NCBI RefSeq assembly: GCF_000498955.2
Contig: NZ_AYGX02000081.1
Span: 1 to 64,000, forward strand
Origin: Lactiplantibacillus fabifermentans DSM 21115
GTDB lineage: Bacteria > Bacillota > Bacilli > Lactobacillales > Lactobacillaceae
Direction of reading: 5' to 3'
DNA: 64,000 nucleotides
The stretch's first letter is position 1. Every line of letters starts with the position of its first letter. Shown here piece after piece: positions 1-7,138 of this stretch. A program made the translations under genes and the position numbers. Under the pieces are notes generated by a model that saw nothing but the letters and a program-made list of their open reading frames with translations, did not search any database and had not been told where the DNA came from.

Positions 1-24
1 AATTATGACGCTGACTATTCGCAT

Positions 25-198
25 TTATTTGTCTAAAATCTTGACATAGGAGCCATTGTGCTTTGTGAGGTTTTCGTAGTCAACAAAACGGGTACTCTTC
101 TTTGAGTACCTGGCCTTTAAGGCGGCCTGCGTTGTATTGCCACTAATAATATATTCATCAGCAAATTTTTGCTGTTTTACTGTTAGTTTCTGTATCAC
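25..198 (-). pseudogene. Truncated phage terminase small subunit
   Basis: A 57-codon reading frame starts at GTG (198) behind a good GGAGG site and ends in TAA at 25. Its translation begins with the pattern typical of small terminase N-termini: KLTVKQQKFADEY, then NTTQAALKA, then a serine/lysine-rich turn and ENLTK. Intact small terminases are usually about 140-170 residues, so only the N-terminal DNA-binding helix-turn-helix part remains and the frame stops abruptly after it. It follows the two-TM gene at 214-1011 by 15 bases. Together with the tRNA at 2203 this marks a decayed prophage. The family call is by pattern recognition, not a search. Confidence 0.7.
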
Positions 199-213
199 TC
201 AGACCTCCTTCCA

Positions 214-1011
214 TTACTTTTTATTATCCGAATTTTTTCCAACAGAATTTCCATACAAATAGTAATTAATTGCTTCCGTCTTTGAATCGTTAACAAAATG
301 TCGCTTACGCATTTCGGCATTGTATACAGACGCACCTTTTAAATCACTTTCGTCAAATTCGTATATTGAAAAGTCACTCTTATTATCTAAAAGATTCTTA
401 CTAGTTTCATCTAAAACATGTCTATATTCTCTTTTTAATTTTCTACCCCAAGTATACTGAGGAATCGCAACATTAAAATCAGATAATTTAAAAGTCACTT
501 TCCCCAATTCCTCTACTGAGCTCCTGAAATAGATTTCAAGTTTTTGAAAATCTCGTCCGTGTTTAAAATCTAGAGAATAAACCTTTTTTCCAAGCCCAGC
601 TAGAAAAAGGTAATCTTTAATTACCTTTTCCTCTTTGCTTTCATAAGTAGCAACAAAAAGTACATCAATTGCAACAGAATTGTCTACCGTATTCACAATG
701 GCCATGCTCTTATAATATTTCTCAAAATCCCAGCTATTAGATTTTGAAACTGCAACATCGCCTGCTTGTACATAACTTTTAAACGACAAGTTTAAATGTG
801 GCCTTTTTTCAGTCTTTCGCTGCATATTCTGGATATAAATTTGGAGTAATAGTCCCCCAAATGCAAATACTGACATCACCGATGCCACCAACTGGATCCA
901 ATCTGACGGGCCTAATCTTGTCATACCAGAAATTGAGAATACTAATCTAGCAATCAAAAATACTGATATGATTCCAACAACAATTAACAACTGTTTACAA
1001 TACTGCTTCAC
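214..1011 (-). CDS. Two-TM membrane protein of unknown function in prophage remnant
   Basis: Not recognised. The 265-residue product (GTG start at 1011, GGAGG seven bases upstream; upstream in-frame ATG codons sit too close to that site) has two hydrophobic helices near the N-terminus (about residues 8-28 and 38-60), then a charged soluble region of about 200 residues containing many beta-type stretches and a basic patch (GRKLKREYRH). No catalytic motif is visible. It is AT-rich compared with the chromosomal genes to its right, which fits acquired DNA. It lies directly upstream of the truncated terminase gene. Two-TM proteins in such positions are sometimes phage-encoded exclusion or defence factors, but that is only inference here. 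Confidence 0.65.
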   Translation of the reverse strand: MKQYCKQLLIVVGIISVFLIARLVFSISGMTRLGPSDWIQLVASVMSVFAFGGLLLQIYIQNMQRKTEKRPHLNLSFKSYVQAGDVAVSKSNSWDFEKYYKSMAIVNTVDNSVAIDVLFVATYESKEEKVIKDYLFLAGLGKKVYSLDFKHGRDFQKLEIYFRSSVEELGKVTFKLSDFNVAIPQYTWGRKLKREYRHVLDETSKNLLDNKSDFSIYEFDESDLKGASVYNAEMRKRHFVNDSKTEAINYYLYGNSVGKNSDNKK

Positions 1012-1368
1012 ATTCATCCCTCCAGAATTTAAGCATAACAAAACCCCAGCATCACTGCTAGGACCCTGAAGGAGTCCACCAATATTGTATTCTGAAATGA
1101 AAGAATAGCTTTCCTATCGCATCAACATATCTCACACGACTATAGTAATACATCTATTCGGATATTTTTGGACACCCATTCAGCTCGTTTTGGACATGCA
1201 ATTTAAGGCATCAGTGCCAAACATCATGATTGATATTTCATCAATTACTTGACGTTATCCCGTCAAATCCTCTTTTCGTCAACCTGATAAAAATCTGCTA
1301 ACTGTAGTCATGCAAACTTACCATCGATTAAGTACAGTTTCTTGATAACTTTGTGCCGGCGTTATTCT
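1012..1368. other. Gene-poor prophage remnant spacer
   Basis: No open frame with a credible start is visible. The sequence is AT-rich. On the minus strand short coding-like pieces are interrupted by stops, so this may be decayed phage coding sequence, but I cannot assign it. Confidence 0.4.
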
Positions 1369-1569
1369 TCAAATGCACCATACAAGTTTCTTTATACCGG
1401 TTGAGAATATTACTAATAACTCCATTATTTCTTTAGATTGCATCCGATCTCCAAGTAATGAGTATAAGCTAAGCTCATATTGTGACAATGGCACATCACT
1501 ATCAACCTCTGATAATTCGACATCAAGATGGTTTTCTAACAATTGATAATAAGTCAACAATGGTTTCAT
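1369..1569 (-). CDS. Small hypothetical protein (66 aa)
   Basis: A 66-codon frame starting at ATG (1569), acidic in its first half (ELSEVDSDVPLSQYEL) and hydrophobic toward the C-terminus. It starts 12 bases after the 51-residue ORF at 1582-1737 and has only a weak ribosome site (GAACTGAGAAAT). The tight spacing suggests a two-gene unit in the prophage remnant. No family recognised. It could be a chance frame. Confidence 0.35.
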   Translation of the reverse strand: MKPLLTYYQLLENHLDVELSEVDSDVPLSQYELSLYSLLGDRMQSKEIMELLVIFSTGIKKLVWCI

Positions 1570-1581
1570 ATTTCTCAGTTC

Positions 1582-1737
1582 TTATTCAGATCCGCCTCTA
1601 GCAAATTTATATCCTCGTGTAATTAAGCCATCAACAATCTTATTAATAGTATCTTCCGCTAATTCAATCGTCATTCTTCCCCATACCCATCCACATACAA
1701 ACAACATTCCCATCAACCAGCCATTGCCCCATTTCAT
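1582..1737 (-). CDS. Small membrane protein (51 aa), prophage remnant
   Basis: Starts at ATG (1737) with AAAGGTGA six bases upstream and ends at TAA (1582). The first 20 residues are a Gly/Trp/Met-rich hydrophobic helix (MKWGNGWLMGMLFVCGWVWG), followed by a soluble amphipathic part (ELAEDTINKIVDGLI) and a basic tail. The good ribosome site, the membrane helix and close spacing to the next frame support a real gene. Function unknown; small one-helix proteins of this shape are common in phage early regions. Confidence 0.5.
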   Translation of the reverse strand: MKWGNGWLMGMLFVCGWVWGRMTIELAEDTINKIVDGLITRGYKFARGGSE

Positions 1738-1813
1738 CCAATCACCTTTATTAACTTACATTTCGCCTTCAAGCGTCGTTAATGAATAATTTATGGCTGA
1801 CAAGTAAACTAAT

Positions 1814-2100
1814 GGCGCACTTTTGGTGTTATTAAATAAGGTTAGTGCTACAAAGGCTTTGATAACACGTTGTCAATGTATTACCCGAAAGGCTGTACTC
1901 ATTACTAATTAATCATTTTGTTCAACGTGGCTCGAAAGGTATTACACTAGCCACACCATCGGAAGTGTGTTGGTAATATCTCTAAACCACTACTGGCACG
2001 AGCAATCGGACGATTTAAATTTTAATTTGGTGCACTTTTTGAGGGTAAAAGGACACCAAATTGACTCGTAAATTCGTCAAAGTGCACCAAAAAGTGCACC
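1814..2100. repeat. GTGCAC repeats, candidate integrase arm-type sites
   Basis: Related motifs occur at 1814-1829 (GGCGCACTTTTGGTGT), 2027-2041 (TTTGGTGCACTTTTT), 2051-2060 (GGACACCAAA) and 2081-2100 (AGTGCACCAAAAAGTGCACC), in both orientations. They sit between the tRNA 3' end and the phage remnant, where tyrosine integrases have arm-binding sites. No integrase gene is left nearby, so the assignment is inference from position and repetition. Confidence 0.5.
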
Positions 2101-2139
2101 ATTATGTCAATTTGTAACGATTTTGAACGTTCAATGAAA

Positions 2140-2174
2140 ATGAAAACCCCGCTAATTCAACGATTAGCGAGGCT
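2140..2174 (-). terminator. Rho-independent terminator after tRNA-Ser
   Basis: On the minus strand CCTCGCTAAT and ATTAGCGGGG form a stem with a short loop, followed by TTTTC. It lies about 30 bases downstream of the tRNA. Confidence 0.7.
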
Positions 2175-2202
2175 CACAAATGGTATTTGTTACGTAATTT
2201 AA

Positions 2203-2289
2203 GGAGAGTACAGGATTTGAACCTGCGCGCCGGTATTAGCCGGTTCGCCGGATTTCGAGTCCGGTGCATTACCACTCTGCCAACTCTCC
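2203..2289 (-). tRNA. tRNA-Ser(CGA)
   Basis: The minus strand folds into a complete class II tRNA: acceptor GGAGAGT/ACTCTCC, a D-arm, an anticodon arm CCGGA-CTCGAAA-TCCGG with anticodon CGA, a long variable arm (GAACCGGC...ACCGG) and a T-arm GCAGG-TTCAAAT-CCTGT. The long variable arm and anticodon identify serine. CCA is not encoded; the base after the acceptor stem is T rather than the G usual for serine tRNAs. The phage remnant begins directly at its 3' side, the standard integration point for tyrosine integrases. Confidence 0.95.
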
Positions 2290-2393
2290 ATGTGGTACTT
2301 AAACAGTATAGCATAATTCGCCTTAAGAACAAATATTTATTCAAAAATATCCCGACGCTAGTACCACGTTAATCAACGATTTACTATGGAAAA

Positions 2394-2813
2394 CTAATAC
2401 CCCACCACCGCCAACAGCCGACTAGTCAATTTCGAATGCCGCGGCGTTTTCGATTTTGATACATTGCAAATGACCGTGCTGGCATTAATCGCATTGGCGC
2501 TCAACGTTCCGAGTACTGCAATCGGTGATACCGTATCGCCGACGCGGACTTGCCAATCGAAGTGGGCTTGACCACTTTCCGAGGTCAATTGTAACCAATA
2601 ATCTTGTTCATTCAATCCTCGCAGGCGGATACTTGTCACCGTGATTGCACGGACTTCGCCATTCACGGGCGCATAGACCGGCGCTGCTGTTGGTTGCATC
2701 GCCAACAATGCTTGGCCCGTAATCGCGCGTGCGGGTAACGTTTGCACGTCGATTGGGGTGCCAGTAACCGGTGCGGAAACTTGAGTTAACTTTTGTTGTT
2801 GAAATAGTCGCAT
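2394..2813 (-). CDS. PTS EIIA(Glc)-like protein, degenerate
   Basis: A 139-residue protein whose first two thirds match the EIIA-Glc fold by pattern: VSAPVTGTPIDV, then VYAPVNGEVRAI, then VRVGDTVSPI. In true EIIA-Glc proteins the phosphorylated histidine lies in a conserved LFVHFG segment; here the equivalent place reads WLQLTSESGQAHFDWQ, so the normal active-site context is lost. The start is ATG 2813, with GGAGG eight bases before it; a TTG five codons earlier overlaps that site. It is transcribed alone. A regulatory or binding role instead of phosphotransfer is inference. Confidence 0.7.
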   Translation of the reverse strand: MRLFQQQKLTQVSAPVTGTPIDVQTLPARAITGQALLAMQPTAAPVYAPVNGEVRAITVTSIRLRGLNEQDYWLQLTSESGQAHFDWQVRVGDTVSPIAVLGTLSANAINASTVICNVSKSKTPRHSKLTSRLLAVVGY

Positions 2814-2853
2814 GTCCAGGGCCTCCAAGGATTGATTTTTGCTTCACCCTTAC

Positions 2854-2882
2854 TATATGATATGAAACCCGTCCCAGGTCAA
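2854..2882 (-). promoter_or_regulatory. Sigma-A promoter of the EIIA-like gene
   Basis: On the minus strand TTGACC (2882-2877) and CATATA (2859-2854) are 17 bases apart; TATAGT two bases on is an alternative -10. Confidence 0.5.
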
Positions 2883-3059
2883 CCGTTAACTTAAAACTTA
2901 ACCGGGTCCCAATGAACTTAAGTCGACCTTAACGTTGCTTAGCTTATTTTGATAAACGTTAACTCATTCAAATGGACCAATCGTGCATATCAGACAACTT
3001 TTTACCGGGCTTATGCTATCCTATGGTTATCAAATTTGACCAATAAAAAGGAGCAACTC

Positions 3060-3392
3060 ATGTCAAAAATTTTAGTCACGACCACGGAACAGATTCCGGG
3101 TCAAACCTATGAAGTCTTAGGGGAAGTCTTCGGCTTAACTACTCAATCTAAAAACTTAATGCGCAACATTGGCGCGGGTTTGAAAGGGTTGGTTGGTGGC
3201 GAAATCAAAGACTATACCAAAATGTTAGATGAATCGCGGAACGTAGCGGTTGATCGTTTACGGACGAATGCCGAAGCCATGGGTGCCGACGCGGTGGTCA
3301 TGATGCGCTTCGACTCGAGCTCGATTAGTGACGATATGCAATCGGTGGCCGCTTATGGCACTGCCGTTAAATACACGACGCCAACTGAATAA
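3060..3392 (+). CDS. YbjQ/UPF0145 family protein
   Basis: A 110-residue soluble protein starting at ATG 3060 behind AAAGGAGCAACTC. The upstream in-frame ATG at 2949 would add 37 residues without a ribosome site. The pattern [22 protein letters not shown], the [11 protein letters not shown] turn, the [13 protein letters not shown] helix and [13 protein letters not shown] are hallmarks of the UPF0145 (YbjQ/YdgH-like heavy-metal-binding fold) family. Proteins of this family form pentameric rings; their cellular role is unclear. It is a single gene closed by a strong bidirectional terminator. Confidence 0.85.
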   Translation: MSKILVTTTEQIPGQTYEVLGEVFGLTTQSKNLMRNIGAGLKGLVGGEIKDYTKMLDESRNVAVDRLRTNAEAMGADAVVMMRFDSSSISDDMQSVAAYGTAVKYTTPTE

Positions 3393-3403
3393 TTGTAATA
3401 TAC

Positions 3404-3445
3404 AAAAAAGGCGTGCTAACAATAAATTGTTAGTACGCCTTTTTG
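3404..3445. terminator. Bidirectional terminator between UPF0145 gene and pox
   Basis: Inverted repeat AAAAGGCGTGCTAACAA/TTGTTAGTACGCCTTTTT with A- and T-tracts on either side serves the two convergent genes. Confidence 0.9.
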
Positions 3446-3452
3446 ACAGCGA

Positions 3453-5204
3453 CTAAGCTAAGTCTTTCAATAAATTACTCAAAGCTGGCTGGTCACTCCC
3501 CGAAACGTTGTATTGTTCACGGTACGCTTTAATGGTATCGGCATCGAAACTGTCCGGGTCCACCGGCACGAAACTCGTATCAATCGGATCCACATTCTTA
3601 ATCTTCGCATCTAAAACGATTGGCAATTGATTACCGTCAGCTTGTAACTGCTTGATTTTGGCCATAGCAACCTTTAATTCTGCCAAGTTTGTCGCCTTTA
3701 AACCGATGGCGCCCATATTTTCAGCCATACCGGCCCAGTCAGCGCCAACCAAATCAATACCATATGGTGCTTGGCCGGCTTGAATCTTTTCATGGGCGAT
3801 GAATCCCAGTGCTTTGTTCTCCAAAACGACGTTAACAACTGGCAACTGATACTTCACTTCCGTCAAAATATCCGGCATCACCATGGCAAAACCACCATCA
3901 CCCGAGATGCTCCAAACTTGCTTATCAGGATTGCTGAGCTTACCGGCTAACCCGGCTGGTAAACCAAAGCCCATCGTGCCGTACCAAGCCGACATTGCAA
4001 AACGTTGGTCACGATTGAATGGTAATTGGCGAATCGCCCATTCTGTATTATTCCCGACATCCAAACCGAAGACGGCATCTTCATCTGATGCTGCTTTAAT
4101 TGCGGCCATGACCCCTTCAGCCGCTAACCCATCATGGTCATCGGCGGCTAATTTAGCTAACCAAGTATCCCAATTGGCTTTATCTTGTTTGGCAGCTGTG
4201 ACAAAGTTAGTGACTGGGCGAGTGACCCCAGTTACGGCCAACGCCGTTAAGAAATCACCGGCATCCGCTAAGACCGTCATATCGGCGTCATGTTGTTTGC
4301 CTAAATCTGCCAAATTGTTATTCACTTGAATAAACTTGACGCCAGCTGGTAAATAGCGGGCAAATGGGAAGTTAGTCCCGACAAACAAGACTAAATCAGC
4401 CGCTTGTGACACTTCAAAAGCGGGCTTCGTTCCTAACCGACCGCGAGAACCCATAAATAACGGATGGTCCGTTGGCATGGTCCCAGTCGCTGGTGCCGTG
4501 CTCAAAACGGGCAAGTTAAATTGTTCGGCAACTTTGACGACCGCTTCCCGACTAGCCCGCGCACCTTGACCGACCCACATGATGGGCTGGTTGGCAGCGG
4601 CCAGTTGTTCAGCGACGGTGTTAACGGCCGCGGCATCTAAGACCGGTTTAGTCGTCACATGCGTCAAATTAGCGGTCTTGAACCCGTCAAAATCAATTTC
4701 TTGGCCCGACAAATCATCCGGCAAAATGACCACTGATACGGAATGAGTCGCATACGCCGAGCGAATGGCTTCATCGACCACATACGGAATTTGTTCAGCA
4801 TTCGTGACTTGTTTATGGAACGTTGCGACATCCACAAACATTGGATCTTGATTCATTTCTTGGAAAAAGTTCGTATTCATCACGCCAGTGGCCGATTGAC
4901 CAACTAAGGCTAACACTGGAACCCGGTCCATCTTTGCATCATACAACCCATTTAATAAGTGCACGGCGCCAGGACCGGCTGAACCGAAACTAACCCCAAT
5001 CTTGCCGGTCAACTTGGCATCGGCCGCAGCGGCTAACGCACCCACTTCTTCGTGGCGAACTTGAATATACTTCAAGTTTTCACGTTCAGCATACAAGCCA
5101 TCGACGGTGTTATTAATTGAATCGGCCGTAATCCCATATAAATGATCCACGTTCCACGCGGTTAATACTTGAGCTAAAGCTCGTCCTGCTGTCATTTTTG
5201 TCAT
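3453..5204 (-). CDS. pox: Pyruvate oxidase (thiamine diphosphate/FAD enzyme)
   Basis: 583 residues with the three-domain layout of POX/acetolactate-synthase-type enzymes: N-terminal PYR domain (DHLYGITADSINNTVDGLY, catalytic Glu in RHEEVGALAAAADAK), central FAD-type domain (GSRGRLGTKPA near residue 250) and C-terminal PP domain with the thiamine diphosphate motif SGDGGFAMVMPDI...N near residue 436. Length is close to L. plantarum POX (about 600). The reaction is pyruvate + phosphate + O2 to acetyl phosphate, CO2 and H2O2, giving aerobic ATP via acetate kinase. An Rrf2 regulator lies immediately upstream and shares a box with this promoter. Start ATG 5204 follows AGGAGATGTTACATA. Several pox paralogues are usual in this group, so which one this is stays open. 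Confidence 0.88.
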   Translation of the reverse strand: MTKMTAGRALAQVLTAWNVDHLYGITADSINNTVDGLYAERENLKYIQVRHEEVGALAAAADAKLTGKIGVSFGSAGPGAVHLLNGLYDAKMDRVPVLALVGQSATGVMNTNFFQEMNQDPMFVDVATFHKQVTNAEQIPYVVDEAIRSAYATHSVSVVILPDDLSGQEIDFDGFKTANLTHVTTKPVLDAAAVNTVAEQLAAANQPIMWVGQGARASREAVVKVAEQFNLPVLSTAPATGTMPTDHPLFMGSRGRLGTKPAFEVSQAADLVLFVGTNFPFARYLPAGVKFIQVNNNLADLGKQHDADMTVLADAGDFLTALAVTGVTRPVTNFVTAAKQDKANWDTWLAKLAADDHDGLAAEGVMAAIKAASDEDAVFGLDVGNNTEWAIRQLPFNRDQRFAMSAWYGTMGFGLPAGLAGKLSNPDKQVWSISGDGGFAMVMPDILTEVKYQLPVVNVVLENKALGFIAHEKIQAGQAPYGIDLVGADWAGMAENMGAIGLKATNLAELKVAMAKIKQLQADGNQLPIVLDAKIKNVDPIDTSFVPVDPDSFDADTIKAYREQYNVSGSDQPALSNLLKDLA

Positions 5205-5223
5205 TATGTAACATCTCCTGAAT

Positions 5224-5249
5224 TTGTTGTGTATTTTTTAAGCACATCT
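5224..5249. promoter_or_regulatory. Candidate Rrf2 operator at the pox transcription start
   Basis: TTGTTGTGT-N9-GCACATCT, a 26-bp box with dyad halves TGTG/CACA. An identical arrangement with the same 9-base spacer occurs upstream of the Rrf2 gene (5752-5777). It lies just downstream of the pox -10, where repressor binding would block initiation. Confidence 0.6.
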
Positions 5250-5251
5250 AT

Positions 5252-5298
5252 AATATAAAACTAGCACCGGTAACTGTCAACCATTTTGTTACCAGTGC
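5252..5298 (-). promoter_or_regulatory. pox promoter within a large inverted repeat
   Basis: On the minus strand TTGACA (5280-5275) and TATATT (5257-5252) are exactly 17 bases apart. An 11-bp inverted repeat, GCACTGGTAAC/GTTACCGGTGC (5288-5298 and 5264-5274, one G-T wobble), brackets the -35 hexamer. It could be a second operator or a leaky terminator between the Rrf2 gene and pox. Confidence 0.7.
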
Positions 5299-5304
5299 CC
5301 AAAA

Positions 5305-5727
5305 TCAAGTCGCTTGTAATAGTTCAATATCATTGATGACGTCTTGTAGCGTAATTTTGGCCATTCGCCCTTCCGCACTACTCTGAATCTCACGATAATA
5401 GCCACTCATCACGGTCGGAATCACACTGCCAACCGGACAAGTTTGCGACGTATCCCGGTCAACACTCAATAAATCGCGCCGCGTGCTGACGGCGACAAAA
5501 ATATCGCGTAATGATATATGATCGGGTTGACACGCTAACTCCGGCTTAGCAATTCCTCTTGTAGATACCAATAATCCAGCCTTACGCATTTTTCCCATCA
5601 ATCGGCGTACCATCGTGGGATCCGTATTTAGGCTGCTAGCAATCCGTTCGCTTTTCAAATCATCATTTTGATGCAACGCAATATACGCTAAAATATGCGT
5701 GGCATCGCTCAACTGGGTATTTGCCAT
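5305..5727 (-). CDS. Rrf2 family transcriptional regulator
   Basis: 140 residues with an N-terminal winged helix (ILAYIALHQNDDLKSERIASSLNTDPTMVRRLMGKMRKAGLL in segments) and the RG-A-PELACQPDHISLRDIF wing typical of Rrf2 proteins. Only one cysteine pair remains (Cys in ELACQP and TCPVGS), not the three-cysteine cluster of IscR/NsrR, so an Fe-S cofactor is doubtful; a thiol or ligand sensor of the YwnA/CymR branch fits better. Start ATG 5727 has GAGG eight bases upstream. It sits 100 bases upstream of pox in the same direction and probably controls both genes through the shared 26-bp box. Confidence 0.85.
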   Translation of the reverse strand: MANTQLSDATHILAYIALHQNDDLKSERIASSLNTDPTMVRRLMGKMRKAGLLVSTRGIAKPELACQPDHISLRDIFVAVSTRRDLLSVDRDTSQTCPVGSVIPTVMSGYYREIQSSAEGRMAKITLQDVINDIELLQAT

Positions 5728-5751
5728 CTTACTCACCTCACTTTAATTATC

Positions 5752-5777
5752 TTGTTGTGTTTAATGATAGCACATCT
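5752..5777. promoter_or_regulatory. Candidate Rrf2 autoregulatory operator
   Basis: Second copy of TTGTTGTGT-N9-GCACATCT. It lies 24 bases upstream of the Rrf2 start codon and covers the best -10-like hexamer (minus-strand TATCAT, 5769-5764), so it would allow autorepression. Confidence 0.6.
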
Positions 5778-5795
5778 AGCAAATTTAGCCAGTTT

Positions 5796-7022
5796 TTAAG
5801 CGCGGGCTTGACGGGTTGGAATCAACAAGCAACTACCCGACATCATCAATAGCACGATTGAAAGCCAATACGCCGCGTCACTTGAAACGACATTGTAAAC
5901 TAAAACAATCCCAATGCTACCAATTGGTAATGAAATCGCCGATAGCGACGTCAATAGTCCTTGCAAGCTGCCCACAATCTCAGCATCCGCGACCCGCAAC
6001 AAACTCGCATTCAACTTGGGATTTACTTGACCCATACAAAAGCCGGCAATTCCCATGCCAAATACGACCAACCAATAATTTTGCCACGTCATCAAATTCA
6101 AATAAATACCGGTGACCGTCACAATCGTAATCCACACAAAGCGTTGATAAGACCAACTTTCAAAAATCCCCATATGTAACACACTACCTAAAATCATACC
6201 AATGATAAAAATCGTATTCGTAATCAGTACCGCGACACTAAAACTTATTGGTAAGCGAGTCCCCTGACTGAGTAAAAACAAATTAATAATGGCATCAATA
6301 CTCGCTCCCACCGCGTTGATGAGCATGATATTGCCGAATAAAGCCACCACATTGACGCCAACGCTGGCTTCAAAGGCCGTCTTAATTTGTGCCAACAGGC
6401 GGCGCCAAGTTGGCTGCGTGGTCGCTCGGTTTATTACTACGATAATACTGCGTTGACCACTCAATAACACTAACCCGGCTAGTAGGAACGTCCCCGCATT
6501 GACGTAACCTGCTAATTGATAATCCCCGGTCATGCCTATCAGTGCAACCCCAATGGCCTGCCCAATAATTTGCATAAAGGTCGACACCCCTTGATTCACC
6601 CCAATCGCCTCTTCACGAATAGTCGTCGGCACCTTGGCTTGCAACATTGGCATCCGTAAATTCGAACTAAAACCACCCAGAATGTCTGAAAAGACATTGA
6701 TTACAACCACCACCATAAAAACCGCGCGCGTGTGGACAGTAATGAGTTGTGCTAATAGGACGTATAAGACCGCCTGTAAAAACTTCGTGCCAATCAACCA
6801 ACGGTGTTTAGCAACCAACTGATCAGCCAAACGTCCGGTGAACATGCCGAAGACACCCGGCAAGACGGTGGCAACCGAAACAATCGAAATCAAAACTTTC
6901 GCATCCGTAAAAGTTTTGGCGTAAGTTAGCAACACAATATTGAATAAACTAATCCCCAACGTTTCAAAAAAATCCGCCCCTGTTAAGGTCAAAAACGTCC
7001 GATTTTGCCATAATGCTCGCAT
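5796..7022 (-). CDS. MFS transporter, 12 TM
   Basis: About 408 residues in roughly 12 hydrophobic segments. The first membrane pair begins after MRALWQNRTFLTL, and the MFS loop 2-3 signature appears as GMFTGRLADQLVAKHRW near residue 60. It resembles the MFS_1 group of drug or macrolide exporters. The substrate cannot be told. ATG 7022 is directly preceded by an in-frame GTG; the ribosome site is weak (AAGTGAT). It is divergent from the wHTH gene at 7139 across a 116-base region holding a 24-bp palindrome, so that regulator probably controls it. Confidence 0.8.
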   Translation of the reverse strand: MRALWQNRTFLTLTGADFFETLGISLFNIVLLTYAKTFTDAKVLISIVSVATVLPGVFGMFTGRLADQLVAKHRWLIGTKFLQAVLYVLLAQLITVHTRAVFMVVVVINVFSDILGGFSSNLRMPMLQAKVPTTIREEAIGVNQGVSTFMQIIGQAIGVALIGMTGDYQLAGYVNAGTFLLAGLVLLSGQRSIIVVINRATTQPTWRRLLAQIKTAFEASVGVNVVALFGNIMLINAVGASIDAIINLFLLSQGTRLPISFSVAVLITNTIFIIGMILGSVLHMGIFESWSYQRFVWITIVTVTGIYLNLMTWQNYWLVVFGMGIAGFCMGQVNPKLNASLLRVADAEIVGSLQGLLTSLSAISLPIGSIGIVLVYNVVSSDAAYWLSIVLLMMSGSCLLIPTRQARA

Positions 7023-7050
7023 CACTGATCACTTATTAAAATTAAATTTT

Positions 7051-7074
7051 ATCGCTTAAATTTATTTAAATGAT
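7051..7074. promoter_or_regulatory. 24-bp palindromic operator between divergent genes
   Basis: ATC-GC-TTAAAT-TT-ATTTAA-AT-GAT is palindromic apart from the two-base GC/AT positions. It is 29 bases from the MFS start and next to the TATAAT at 7083-7088 that likely serves the regulator gene. Confidence 0.6.
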
Positions 7075-7138
7075 AGATAAAGTATAATTGGTTGATTTAA
7101 TTCTGTCAATTAGCTAAGCTAACAACGAGGTGAAAAAT

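Noticed and set aside
2027-2100. GTGCAC repeats considered as a CRISPR or plasmid iteron array
   Set aside because: Too few and irregular copies, in both orientations, and next to a phage attachment site.
2187-2372. 61-codon open frame
   Set aside because: It is the complement of tRNA-Ser.
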